Assembly: GCA_964492895.1 (NCBI GenBank)
Contig: CAZBLR010000006.1
Location: forward strand, 1 to 64,000
Direction: 5' to 3'
Length of the DNA: 64,000 nucleotides
Origin: DATLWN01 sp964492895
GTDB taxonomy: Bacteria > Pseudomonadota > Zetaproteobacteria > Mariprofundales > Mariprofundaceae
Shown: positions 9,489-17,445 of the stretch, piece by piece
How positions within the stretch are numbered: the first letter of the stretch is position 1
How the letters are laid out: each line of letters begins with the position of its first letter
The notes under the pieces: model-generated
Database searches by the model: none
What the model saw: only the letters and a program-made list of their open reading frames with translations
What the model was told of the DNA's origin: nothing
Made by a program: the position numbers and the translations under genes

Positions 9489-10817
9489 ATGCGCATGACC
9501 CGTTTCCGCTGGATTGTGATCGCGCTCATCTTCGCCATCACCCTGATCAACTACATCGACCGCTCGGCCATCTCCTACGCGATCGGCGATATCGCCCGGG
9601 ACCTGCGATTCAGCCAGCACGACAAGGACCTCTACAGCGGCTTCATCCTGTCGACGTTCAGCATCGGCTATATGCTGACCACGCTGTTCGGCGGCGTCTT
9701 CGCCGACCGCTACGGCGCGCGTGTGACGCTGTTCTGGGCCGCGCTGATTTGGTCGCTGGCCAGCGGCCTGACGGGCCTGGCGGTCGGATTCACGATGCTG
9801 GCCGGCATGCGCATCCTGCTGGGCGTGGCGGAAGGGCCCAATTTCCCGTCCATGAACCGCGGCATCGCCGACTGGCTGTCCAGTCGCGAACGCGCCATCG
9901 CCCTGTCGAATTCCCTGGTGGCGGTGCCGCTGGCGCTCGCCATCGGCGCGCCGATGGCCACGCAGCTGATCATCCATGTCGGCTGGCGCGGCATGTTCAT
10001 CGTGCTGATGATCCTCGGCCTCATCTGGCTGCCGCTGTGGTGGTTCCTGTTCCGCGACTTTCCCGAGCACAGCCCGTTCGTGAACACCGCCGAGCTCGAG
10101 CACATCCGCGATGGCAAAAAGAGCGATCGCAGCATCGACAGCCGGACCCTGCACCAGCGCCGCCGGCACGTACGCGGCCTGTGGCGGTTCCTGCTGTCCA
10201 ATCCCACGCTGCTGGCCAACGACTGGGCCTTCTTCGTGTTCGGCTATTTCCTGTTCTTCTTCATGACCTGGCTGCCGACCTACCTGGAAACCGTCTACCA
10301 CCTCGATCTGAGGCAGGTCGGCTTGTTCAGCATCCTGCCGTGGCTGACCGCGGCGTTGTTCCTGTGGATCTTCGGCTACCTGTCGGATGCGCTGCTGCGC
10401 TCAACGGGCCGGCTGCGCATCGCACGCTCCCATCCCATCTGGATATCGCAGTTGCTGTCCGGGCTGTGCATCCTGCCGGTGATCTTCGTGCACAACCTGA
10501 CGGTGATGCTGGTGTTCATCTCCCTGGCGGTGGGCCTGAGCATGAGCGCGAACGCCGCGTTCTACGCCGTCAACGTCGATGTGGCCAGGGAGCGCTCCGG
10601 CACGGCGCTCGGCATCATGGACACCTTCTTCGCCATCTCCGGCTTCGCAGCACCCCTGGCGACCGGATGGCTCGTGGATCTGACGCGCAGCTTCAACGGC
10701 GCCTTCTGGCTGATGTCGCTACTGGCCCTGTCGTCGGTGGTGGTGGTGATCCTGTTCCATCACCCGGACCGCGGCGGCCGTCTGGAAATGCCGGGGGATG
10801 ATTCTCCTACCGCCTGA
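9489..10817 (+). CDS. MFS transporter, anion:cation symporter (ACS) type
   Basis: 442 residues and about 12 membrane helices, a secondary transporter of the inner membrane. The start at 9489 (MRMTRFRWIVIALIF) is supported by AGGGAG 8 bases upstream and places helix 1 normally; the same frame is open further upstream but that part is a shadow of the preceding gene. NYIDRSAISYA in helix 1 and the loop FADRYGAR match the ACS branch (hexuronate, glucarate, phthalate, 4-hydroxyphenylacetate carriers). Helix 4-5 has GVAEGPNFPSMNRGIADWL, another ACS signature. An organic anion is the likely substrate; which one cannot be told. Confidence 0.88.
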   Translation: MRMTRFRWIVIALIFAITLINYIDRSAISYAIGDIARDLRFSQHDKDLYSGFILSTFSIGYMLTTLFGGVFADRYGARVTLFWAALIWSLASGLTGLAVGFTMLAGMRILLGVAEGPNFPSMNRGIADWLSSRERAIALSNSLVAVPLALAIGAPMATQLIIHVGWRGMFIVLMILGLIWLPLWWFLFRDFPEHSPFVNTAELEHIRDGKKSDRSIDSRTLHQRRRHVRGLWRFLLSNPTLLANDWAFFVFGYFLFFFMTWLPTYLETVYHLDLRQVGLFSILPWLTAALFLWIFGYLSDALLRSTGRLRIARSHPIWISQLLSGLCILPVIFVHNLTVMLVFISLAVGLSMSANAAFYAVNVDVARERSGTALGIMDTFFAISGFAAPLATGWLVDLTRSFNGAFWLMSLLALSSVVVVILFHHPDRGGRLEMPGDDSPTA

Positions 10818-10829
10818 GCAGGCAGGCGA

Positions 10830-11120
10830 TCAATCCTCGTCCTTTTGTTTGGAATCCCAGTAACTGATGGAAAGAAACGCGGCCATGACGATGATGAGAA
10901 AGGCGATGCCCCCATCGAAGATCCAGTCGCCCACGTCGGGAGAGATATTGAAGTTGTAGGCATCATTCGCGCGATTCGCCGCGTCCTGGGCCGTTGGGGC
11001 CGCAGCCGGCGCTGGCGGCTCCGATGCATAGGCAGTCCCGCACGCCAGCATCAAGCCGAAAACCAATGCCTTCAACACGCCCATGGCACGATTCGCCGCC
11101 TTGCCTATGTTGCCGCTCAT
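10830..11120 (-). CDS. Small exported or bitopic membrane protein, unknown
   Basis: 96 residues: a signal peptide (MGVLKALVFGLMLACGTAYAS), a Pro/Ala-rich linker with NRANDAYNFNISPDVGDWIFDG, then a C-terminal transmembrane helix (GIAFLIIVMAAFLSISYW) and a charged tail DSKQKDED. This predicts a periplasmic segment of about 40 residues tethered at its C-terminus. GGGGGT lies upstream of the ATG. No family recognised. Confidence 0.6.
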   Translation of the reverse strand: MSGNIGKAANRAMGVLKALVFGLMLACGTAYASEPPAPAAAPTAQDAANRANDAYNFNISPDVGDWIFDGGIAFLIIVMAAFLSISYWDSKQKDED

Positions 11121-11213
11121 AAAAAGACCCCCAGAAGTCGCAGGTGTCGCAGAAAGGTAATAGCCAGGGGAAGTATCTCAAGGGGGAATGTTGCACCAGG
11201 GAACAAAACAAAA

Positions 11214-11236
11214 GAACAAAAGGGGTCAAAGCCCTT
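11214..11236. repeat. Repeat copy A (23 bp), probable mobile-element remnant
   Basis: GAACAAAAGGGGTCAAAGCC followed by CTT. It matches copy B at 11737-11759 at 21 of 23 positions, in the same orientation. The GGGGTCARAGCCCTT core resembles sequence often seen beside REP-associated (RAYT/IS200-like) transposase genes; that link is from memory and inferred. No transposase is present. Confidence 0.5.
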
Positions 11237-11271
11237 GATTCCATTTCGATGAAACCAGCGGGCATTGCCCG

Positions 11272-11607
11272 TTAGCGCATCGGCGGCGGCGTGCGTGTGT
11301 TGGTTTGCGGCATCATGTGCAGGCCGGGTTTGGTTTGCGGAACATCCGCCGCCTGCTTGGCAAGGGCGATTTCACGCTCGGCCTGCTCGACGAGGCGGAT
11401 GGCCCGTTCCCGGTGCATCCGGACATTGTCGGGCTCGCCGGTTTCTGCGGCAGCCCTGAGCAGGGCCGCCGACTTGATGAGATGGGCATTGGCATCGTCG
11501 AGGCGGGGATTGGCGGCCAGGGCCGGCCCTGCCATCAGTACGCCTGCCAGCGCCAAGGCAGCGATCCGCCACCCGCTGCGAATTCCGTCACCACTTGGAT
11601 TGATCAT
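11272..11607 (-). CDS. Small exported protein, unknown
   Basis: 111 residues from ATG 11607 (MINPSGDGIRSGWRI), chosen because GAGGGAGG lies upstream and a signal peptide ending PALAAN follows. The mature protein is a helical hairpin-like stretch (DDANAHLIKSAALLRAAAET ... RMHRERAIRLVEQAEREIAL) with a Pro/Met-rich tail. The pattern of regularly spaced helices recalls small periplasmic helical proteins but no family is recognised. It lies between the two copies of the 23-bp repeat. Confidence 0.62.
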   Translation of the reverse strand: MINPSGDGIRSGWRIAALALAGVLMAGPALAANPRLDDANAHLIKSAALLRAAAETGEPDNVRMHRERAIRLVEQAEREIALAKQAADVPQTKPGLHMMPQTNTRTPPPMR

Positions 11608-11692
11608 GCTGCCGCCTCCCTCGAGAAGAAAACCGAAAAGACCCTTGGCCATCATAGTCTAATTCCCCGGTCCGATGAGTCGGCCTGTTTTC

Positions 11693-11704
11693 TGACGTTA
11701 TGCG
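11693..11704. repeat. 12-bp inverted repeat, left arm
   Basis: TGACGTTATGCG at 11693-11704 is the exact reverse complement of CGCATAACGTCA at 11985-11996. The right arm is at the start codon and operator of the broken antitoxin gene, so the pair flanks about 280 bases containing that pseudogene. Confidence 0.6.
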
Positions 11705-11736
11705 AGAGAGGCGCCGGGTTCACAGCGGAGGGACAT

Positions 11737-11759
11737 GAACAAAAGAGGTCAGAGCCCTT
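11737..11759. repeat. Repeat copy B (23 bp)
   Basis: GAACAAAAGAGGTCAGAGCC followed by CTT; 21 of 23 bases equal copy A at 11214-11236. It begins only five bases beyond the old stop codon of the antitoxin pseudogene, exactly where a toxin gene would be expected. Confidence 0.5.
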
Positions 11760-11764
11760 TATCT

Positions 11765-11989
11765 TTACCGGATCGCGCCCCACTCGTCACGCAGGGCATC
11801 CTGGTACGCGAGGCCATCGACCCCACGCCCCTACCACAGCCCGAAGGCGGCATCGCCCCCGCCCTTGTGGCGCGCCAGGTCATCGGCCACCGCCCGGCGC
11901 ACCGCCTCGGCCCGGGAGATGTTCTCGCGCCCGCAGACGGCATCCAGCGCCTTGGTGTTCTGGTCGGGTATATCGACAATCGTCCGCAT
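11765..11989 (-). pseudogene. Ribbon-helix-helix antitoxin gene interrupted by an amber codon
   Basis: From ATG 11989 the frame reads MRTIVDIPDQNTKALDAVC and continues ENISRAEAVRRAVADDLARH, a CopG/VapB-like ribbon-helix-helix DNA-binding domain. It then reaches DAAFGLW and stops at TAG (11831-11833). Reading through gives GRGVDGLAYQDALRDEWGAI and R before TAA (11765). That is the expected tail of such antitoxins (AFGLWKDRG-DGL-YQ-LR-EW), where the codon now TAG would encode Lys. The toxin-binding tail is thus lost by one nonsense change (probably AAG to TAG). No PIN or other toxin follows; a short repeat is there instead. If the 52-residue product is made it could still bind DNA. Confidence 0.75.
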
Positions 11990-12010
11990 AACGTCACCGT
12001 ATGACGTTAT
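11988..12010. promoter_or_regulatory. Palindromic operator at the antitoxin start codon
   Basis: ATAACGTCA (11988-11996), five bases, then TGACGTTAT (12002-12010): a perfect 9-bp dyad overlapping the antitoxin ATG. Ribbon-helix-helix antitoxins bind such dyads to repress their own operons, so this is its likely operator. A third half-site copy is at 11693-11701. Confidence 0.6.
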
Positions 12011-12113
12011 CATTCTTCATGTCCAAACCATCAGCCTTCTTAATAGGGTAACCAAGCAACCCAATTAAGCATTGTGCCCCCGGAATTTTCGCTGGAATCC
12101 GACTCGCGAACGA

Positions 12114-12143
12114 AAAAAGGCGCCCATCTTAGGGCGCCTTTTT
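12114..12143 (-). terminator. Rho-independent terminator of ilvD
   Basis: AAAAAGGCGCCC (12114-12125), loop of six bases, GGGCGCCTTTTT (12132-12143): a perfect 12-bp dyad with A/T tracts on both sides, 18 bases past the ilvD stop. Its symmetry would let it work in both directions. Confidence 0.88.
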
Positions 12144-12160
12144 AAGGTTAATGAATAACA

Positions 12161-14008
12161 TTACTTCAACTGATCTAAGTCGCGGACGCCGCCGCGGTCG
12201 GCGGAGGTGGTCAGGGCCGCGTAGGCCTGCAGGGCCTTGGACACGACACGGTCGCGGTGGACCGGCTTCCAGGCCGAGTCGCCCATCGCTTCCATGAGCT
12301 TCCGACGTTCATCCATCACTTCATCGGAAACGTCCAAGTGTATGGTTCTATTTGGAATATCGATCTCGATGGTATCTCCTTCCTCGACCAGGCCGATGGC
12401 GCCGCCCTCGGCCGCCTCCGGGGAGGCATGGCCGATCGACAGGCCCGAGGTGCCGCCCGAGAAGCGGCCGTCGGTGATCAGGGCGCAGGCCTTGCCCAGG
12501 CCCTTCGACTTCAGGTACGAGGTCGGGTACAGCATCTCCTGCATGCCCGGCCCGCCCTTCGGGCCCTCGTAGCGGATCACCACCACGTCCCCGGCCACGA
12601 CCCGGTCGTTGAGGATGGCGTTGACCGCCTCCTCCTGGGACTCGAACACGCGTGCCCTACCGGTAAATTTCCAGATCGATTCGTCGACACCCGCCGTTTT
12701 GACGATGCATCCGCGCTCCGCAATGTTGCCGTACAGCACGGCCAGGCCACCCTCCTTCGAATAGGCGTGCGCGAGATCCCGGATGCAGCCGGCTTCCCTG
12801 TCCAGATCCAGCGTCTTGTAGCGCTCGGCCTGCGAGAAGGCCTCCTGCGTCGGGATGCCGCCGGGAGCGGCACGGTACAGGTGGCGCGCCTCCTCGTTGT
12901 CGGCCCTGGTGACGTCCCATGTGTCGATGGCGTTGCCGATCGTCGTCGCGTGCACGGTCGGCACGTGGCGGTTGATCAATTTCGCACGATCCAGCTCGGC
13001 CAGGATGCCGACGACGCCGCCGGCGCGGTGCACGTCCTCCATGTGATAGGCCTGGGTGGCGGGTGCGACCTTGCACAGGTTCGGCACCTGGCGCGAAAGA
13101 CGGTCGATGTCGGCCATGGTGAACGGCACGCCCGCCTCCTGGGCGCAGGCCAGCAGATGCAGCACCGTATTGGTGGAGCCGCCCATGGCGATATCCAGGC
13201 TCATGGCGTTCTCGAAGGCCTCGAAGGAGGCCACCGAGCGCGGTAGCACGCTGGCGTCCTCCTGCTCGTACCAGCGGCGGGCGTTGTCGACGATCAGCCG
13301 CCCGGCCTTCAGGAACAGCTCGCGGCGATCCGCGTGCGTGGCCACCAGCGAGCCGTTGCCGGGCAGCGCCAGGCCCAGGGCCTCGGCCAGGCAGTTCATC
13401 GAGTTGGCGGTGAACATGCCGGAGCAGGAGCCGCAGGTGGGGCAGGCCGAGCGCTCGACCGCGGCCACGTCCTCGTCGGACTCGTTGGCGTCTCCCGCCA
13501 TGATCATGGCGTCGATCAGGTCCAGGTGCAGCTCGCGGTTGTTGATCGTGATCTTGCCGGCCTCCATCGGCCCGCCGGAGACGAACACGGCCGGGATGTT
13601 CAGGCGAAGCGCGGCCATCAGCATGCCCGGCGTGATCTTGTCGCAATTGGAGATGCACACCATGGCGTCGGCGCAGTGGGCGTTGACCATGTACTCGACC
13701 GAATCGGCGATCAGGTCGCGGCTGGGCAGGCTGTAGAGCATGCCGCCGTGGCCCATGGCGATGCCGTCGTCGATGGCGATGGTGTTGAATTCCTTGGCCA
13801 CGCCGCCGGCCGCCTCGATCTCGCGCGCCACCATCTGGCCGAGATCCTTCAGGTGCACGTGGCCCGGCACGAACTGGGTGAAGGAGTTGACCACGGCGAT
13901 GATCGGCTTGTCGAAATCGCCGTCCTTCATGCCGGTGGCACGCCACAGGGCGCGGGCGCCGGCCATGTTGCGGCCGTGGGTGGTAGTGCGGGAACGGTAA
14001 GCGGGCAT
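12161..14008 (-). CDS. ilvD: Dihydroxy-acid dehydratase
   Basis: 615 residues, the standard length. It dehydrates 2,3-dihydroxy-isovalerate and -methylvalerate in valine, isoleucine and (via ketoisovalerate) leucine and pantothenate synthesis. It has an iron-sulphur cluster and Mg2+. The N-terminus MPAYRSRTTTHGRNMAGARA is typical of the family. Cluster cysteines are seen in CISNCDK (C122) and CPTCGSCSGMF. Further conserved blocks are GGSTNTVLHLLA and DGRFSGGTSGLSIGHASPEA. It is a single gene with its own terminator; no other ilv genes are adjacent. Confidence 0.97.
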   Translation of the reverse strand: MPAYRSRTTTHGRNMAGARALWRATGMKDGDFDKPIIAVVNSFTQFVPGHVHLKDLGQMVAREIEAAGGVAKEFNTIAIDDGIAMGHGGMLYSLPSRDLIADSVEYMVNAHCADAMVCISNCDKITPGMLMAALRLNIPAVFVSGGPMEAGKITINNRELHLDLIDAMIMAGDANESDEDVAAVERSACPTCGSCSGMFTANSMNCLAEALGLALPGNGSLVATHADRRELFLKAGRLIVDNARRWYEQEDASVLPRSVASFEAFENAMSLDIAMGGSTNTVLHLLACAQEAGVPFTMADIDRLSRQVPNLCKVAPATQAYHMEDVHRAGGVVGILAELDRAKLINRHVPTVHATTIGNAIDTWDVTRADNEEARHLYRAAPGGIPTQEAFSQAERYKTLDLDREAGCIRDLAHAYSKEGGLAVLYGNIAERGCIVKTAGVDESIWKFTGRARVFESQEEAVNAILNDRVVAGDVVVIRYEGPKGGPGMQEMLYPTSYLKSKGLGKACALITDGRFSGGTSGLSIGHASPEAAEGGAIGLVEEGDTIEIDIPNRTIHLDVSDEVMDERRKLMEAMGDSAWKPVHRDRVVSKALQAYAALTTSADRGGVRDLDQLK

Positions 14009-14110
14009 GATCGAACCTCGTCTGCGATATCGGAACCGCCAGTCTAGCCAATCCCCATGCCGGCTGCGACACCCGCCTGCCGGCGACCGTTCGGAAGCCG
14101 GGGTGGCCCG

Positions 14111-14704
14111 TCAGATCGCCTGCAGCACCTTCAGCAGCATCGATTTGAACTCGGCGGCCATCTTATGCAGCTCGGCCTCGCCGGACTGGTTCGCCGCCAG
14201 CGAGGGATCGGAGAACTCGATATGGACATCCCCGGCCAGGTCCTGACGCACGATGGCAAGGGCCGTCATCAGGCCGAGCAGCGGTTCGACCCCGATCGCC
14301 CGTGCGGCCCATTGCCGGTGATACACCGTCAGCAACCGGTACGCCGGCAGCTGCTTGTCGCCCAGCAGGGCGACGGCATCGATCGCGTTCATGAACTGGA
14401 AACCCCTGGCATGGAGCGCCTCCTTGACCCGGTTCATGGCATCCTCGACGCTCATCTGCACGGTTTTTCCGAAGCCGAGCCGGGACGTGGTGACCCTTCC
14501 CATGTCCGCATCATCGGCCATGTGCAGAATCTCCTGTTCCAGCTCCTGCCGGCGCTTCACATCCTCGACCGAACGCACGAAGTGCTGGCGATCGGTACTG
14601 CGGATCGAGAACCCTTCATTCTGGATACGCCTGATCGACAGGAAAATCAGTGCCAGGGCAAGCAGGCAAGCCACGGCCAAAGCGATGAGAATATAGGTCT
14701 CCAT
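14111..14704 (-). CDS. Membrane-anchored DUF302-like protein
   Basis: 197 residues. One N-terminal transmembrane helix (about 3-24, YILIALAVACLLALALIFLS), a charged helical linker, then a globular part from about 75. That part resembles DUF302: EALHARGFQFMNAIDA, then LLTVYHRQWAARAIGVEPLLGLMTAL, echoing the Y-x-LLG...A..AL..EP..GLLLPC pattern. The Cys normal in that pattern is replaced here. Function unknown. It is divergent from nadA, with 160 bases between. Confidence 0.72.
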   Translation of the reverse strand: METYILIALAVACLLALALIFLSIRRIQNEGFSIRSTDRQHFVRSVEDVKRRQELEQEILHMADDADMGRVTTSRLGFGKTVQMSVEDAMNRVKEALHARGFQFMNAIDAVALLGDKQLPAYRLLTVYHRQWAARAIGVEPLLGLMTALAIVRQDLAGDVHIEFSDPSLAANQSGEAELHKMAAEFKSMLLKVLQAI

Positions 14705-14829
14705 GCCGCCCTCCCAAGTCGCGCGAACAGCGAGGCATCAAATATACAGTGAACCATGCCGGCAATGCGACATCATCAAAACAGCAATATGGCACATATC
14801 ACGAATTCCAGCAGCCGAAGCCGCAGCAA

Positions 14830-14858
14830 TTGACATCGCGGCTGGCGCTTCCGACACT
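14830..14858 (+). promoter_or_regulatory. Possible nadA promoter directly before the start codon
   Basis: Perfect TTGACA (14830-14835), 17-base spacer, then GACACT (14853-14858; 3 of 6). Transcription would begin at or next to the ATG at 14865, implying a leaderless message. No ribosome-binding site is visible before that ATG, which fits, but the -10 box is poor. Confidence 0.3.
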
Positions 14859-14864
14859 GCACCC

Positions 14865-15956
14865 ATGAGCACGGAAGCCCTGCTGCAGCAGCTCTACGAC
14901 ACCCCTGAAACCGACCTGATCGAGGATATCCGCCGTCTCCGCGCCGAACTGGACGGCAAGGTGCTGATCCTCGGCCACCATTACCAGCGCGAGGAGGTGT
15001 TCGCCTTCGCCGACGTCAGCGGCGATTCCCTGAAACTGTCGCAGCAGGCCGCGAAGACGCACGTGCCCTACATCATCTTCTGCGGCGTGCATTTCATGGC
15101 CGAAACGGCCGACATCCTGACCGCGGACGACCAGACGGTGATCCTGCCGGACCCGGCCGCCGGCTGCTCGATGGCCGACATGGCCGATTCCGCGCAGGTT
15201 GCGGCCTGCTGGAAGGAGCTGGCCACGGTGCTCGATCCGGACGAGCACGTCACGCCGGTCACCTACATCAACTCCGCGGCGACGTTGAAGGCCTTCTGCG
15301 GCGAGCACGGCGGCATCGTCTGCACCTCGTCGAACGCGAAGCGCGTCATGGAATGGGCCTGGAAGCAGCGCGGCAAGATCCTGTTCTTCCCGGACCGGCA
15401 CCTGGGCGAGAACACCGCCGTGGCCATGGGCGTGCCGGATGCCGACATGATCGTCTGGGATCCCGACCAGCCCATGGGAGGCAATACCCCGGAAGCGATC
15501 AAGAAAGCCAGGCTGATCCTGTGGAACGGCTTCTGTTCCGTGCACCAGCTGTTCCGCCCCGAACACGTCGACACCATGCGCCGTGCCCATCCCGGTATCC
15601 GCATCTCCGTGCATCCGGAATGCAGCCGCCAGGTCTGCGACAAGGCGGACTTCATCGGCTCCACCGAGGCCATCATCCGGGATGTGGCCGCCGCCCCGGC
15701 CGGCCAGGCCTTCGCCATCGGCACCGAGCTGAACCTGGTCAACCGCCTGCGCCTGCAGCACCCGGACAAGCCGGTGTACTTCCTGTCGCCGATGGTCTGC
15801 ATGTGCTCGACGATGTTCCGCACCGACCCGCAGCACCTGTATGCGTCGCTGAAGGCCATCCGCGGCGACGGCGGCGAGCTCAACCGCGTGGTGGTGCCGA
15901 CCGGGATCAAGCGCTGGAGCAAGCTGGCGCTGCAACGGATGCTCGACCTTGGCTAG
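14865..15956 (+). CDS. nadA: Quinolinate synthase
   Basis: 363 residues. It condenses iminoaspartate with dihydroxyacetone phosphate to quinolinate in NAD synthesis, using a 4Fe-4S cluster. Visible: GHHYQREEVFAFADVSGDSL near the N-terminus, IIFCGVHFMAE (first cluster Cys), VTYINS, GGIVCTSSNA (second), FFPDRHLGENTA, VHPECSRQV, and SPMVCMCSTMF (third). ATG 14865 (MSTEALLQQLYD) matches the family's start; the frame is open further upstream but has no ribosome site. NadB and NadC are not adjacent. The next gene overlaps by eight bases. Confidence 0.95.
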   Translation: MSTEALLQQLYDTPETDLIEDIRRLRAELDGKVLILGHHYQREEVFAFADVSGDSLKLSQQAAKTHVPYIIFCGVHFMAETADILTADDQTVILPDPAAGCSMADMADSAQVAACWKELATVLDPDEHVTPVTYINSAATLKAFCGEHGGIVCTSSNAKRVMEWAWKQRGKILFFPDRHLGENTAVAMGVPDADMIVWDPDQPMGGNTPEAIKKARLILWNGFCSVHQLFRPEHVDTMRRAHPGIRISVHPECSRQVCDKADFIGSTEAIIRDVAAAPAGQAFAIGTELNLVNRLRLQHPDKPVYFLSPMVCMCSTMFRTDPQHLYASLKAIRGDGGELNRVVVPTGIKRWSKLALQRMLDLG

Positions 15957-17445
15957 ACATCCCATCCGACACCTGGCCATGCTGCTGGCCGTGCTTGTAC
16001 TGGCGGCCGCCCCGGCCCGGGCGCAGACACCGACGGCCGATCAGCTGCAGCAGGCCGTGCAGGCCTTCGCCGATTCCCCCGACCACATCTTCGCGCCGGA
16101 CACCATCGGCAAGGCCCAGGCCTATGTCGGAGCGGCCCTGCTGGCCAGCCAGCAGAACGACAAGACCCAGCTCGCCGCCAGTCTGCAGGCCGCCGAAACG
16201 GCGCTGGACGAGGCCAGGCACATCGCCGCCGACTACAAGAAGCGCCACCACGACCTGCTGCTGCTGCGCCAGCATGCCAAACAGGCCGTCGACCTGGTGC
16301 ACGACCCGGCCAACGTCAACAGTTTCGATACGCTGTTCGCCCAGGCCGAGCAGACCCTCGGTGCGGCCATCGCCGCCAACGAGGCCGGCCAGCTGAACAC
16401 CGACGCCCAGAAGGCGGCCGAGGCCGCATCGCTGTACAGGCAGGCGATGCGCGCCACCCTGCCGGCCATCATCGACCAGGCCCGGAAGGCGCTGGACAAG
16501 GCGCGCTTCAGCTACGCCAGCCACTACGTGCCGGCGCTGTACGGCGCGGCCAAGCAGGAGACCTACGCCCTGCAGCAGGTCGTCGACGGCATCACCGCCA
16601 CGATGCCGGACCAGCCGGCGCATGCGCTGATCCTGGCGCGCAAGGCCCAGGACGTGGCCGAGCGCATCCGCCAGCTGCGCCGGCGCTCCGACGGCTACGA
16701 ATCGCTGATCCTGGGTCAGGCCAAGCAGCGCAAGCAGATCGCGGCCGCCCTGGGTGAAGACGTCGACGTGGACGATCTGGCCACCGACGTCCCGGCAGCC
16801 GAGCTGGTGCAGAAGGCCACGGACCTGAAAAACGAGCTGGAGCAGCAGCGCCAGCAGTACCAGGACGACCTGGCGGCGCTGAAGGCGCAGGACGCCGCCG
16901 AGCTGCAGCAGCAGCTCGATGCCCAGAAGGCGGAGCTGTTGAACGCGCAGAATACGCAGCTGAGCACGCTGAAGGACGCCTTCCAGGCCAAGCTGGCCCA
17001 GGAGACCTTCGAGAGCCGGCGCCAGGCCAAGCTGCGTCAGCTGTTCAAGCCGGGCCAGGTGGAGATCTACATCAACCTCGACGGCTCGCTGCTGATCCGG
17101 CTCAAGGCGCTGCAGTTCGCCCCGAACCAGAGCCGGATCGACAAGGCCAGGTACGGCGACCTGATCCGGCGCCTGAAGCAGGCCCTGGACCTGTACAGCG
17201 ACCGCCGCTACCGCATCGAGGGCCACACCGACAACCAGGGCGAGGTCAAGACCAACCAGGTGCTGTCGCTCAAACGCGCCGAGGCGGTGCGCGACATGCT
17301 GGTCGCCGACGGGCTGGACCCGGCCAAGGTCAAGACCTTCGGCTACGGTGAGGTGCACCCGATCGCCAGCAACGCCTTCGCCAAGGGCCGGGCCATGAAC
17401 CGGCGCATCGACGTGGTCATCGAGGCGCCGGCCCCCAGCAAATGA
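15949..17445 (+). CDS. OmpA-family envelope protein with long helical N-terminal region
   Basis: 498 residues from TTG 15949 (overlapping the nadA stop); ATG 15979 is the alternative. A signal peptide ends APARAQ. Residues of about 30-270 form a helical array rich in Ala/Gln (DUF4398-like character at its start). A coiled coil follows (LKNELEQQRQQYQDDLAALK ... AELLNAQNTQLSTL), then a C-terminal OmpA-like peptidoglycan-binding domain with GHTDNQGE, LSLKRAEAV, GYGEVHPIASN and NRRIDVVI. It is expected to span the periplasm and hold peptidoglycan; there is no N-terminal barrel. The stop overlaps the next start by ATGA. Confidence 0.83.
   Translation: MARHPIRHLAMLLAVLVLAAAPARAQTPTADQLQQAVQAFADSPDHIFAPDTIGKAQAYVGAALLASQQNDKTQLAASLQAAETALDEARHIAADYKKRHHDLLLLRQHAKQAVDLVHDPANVNSFDTLFAQAEQTLGAAIAANEAGQLNTDAQKAAEAASLYRQAMRATLPAIIDQARKALDKARFSYASHYVPALYGAAKQETYALQQVVDGITATMPDQPAHALILARKAQDVAERIRQLRRRSDGYESLILGQAKQRKQIAAALGEDVDVDDLATDVPAAELVQKATDLKNELEQQRQQYQDDLAALKAQDAAELQQQLDAQKAELLNAQNTQLSTLKDAFQAKLAQETFESRRQAKLRQLFKPGQVEIYINLDGSLLIRLKALQFAPNQSRIDKARYGDLIRRLKQALDLYSDRRYRIEGHTDNQGEVKTNQVLSLKRAEAVRDMLVADGLDPAKVKTFGYGEVHPIASNAFAKGRAMNRRIDVVIEAPAPSK

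Noticed and set aside
11749..11997. 82-codon minus-strand frame overlapping the antitoxin
   Set aside because: Its translation is Arg/Pro-rich shadow sequence, while the other frame reads a clear RHH domain and tail.
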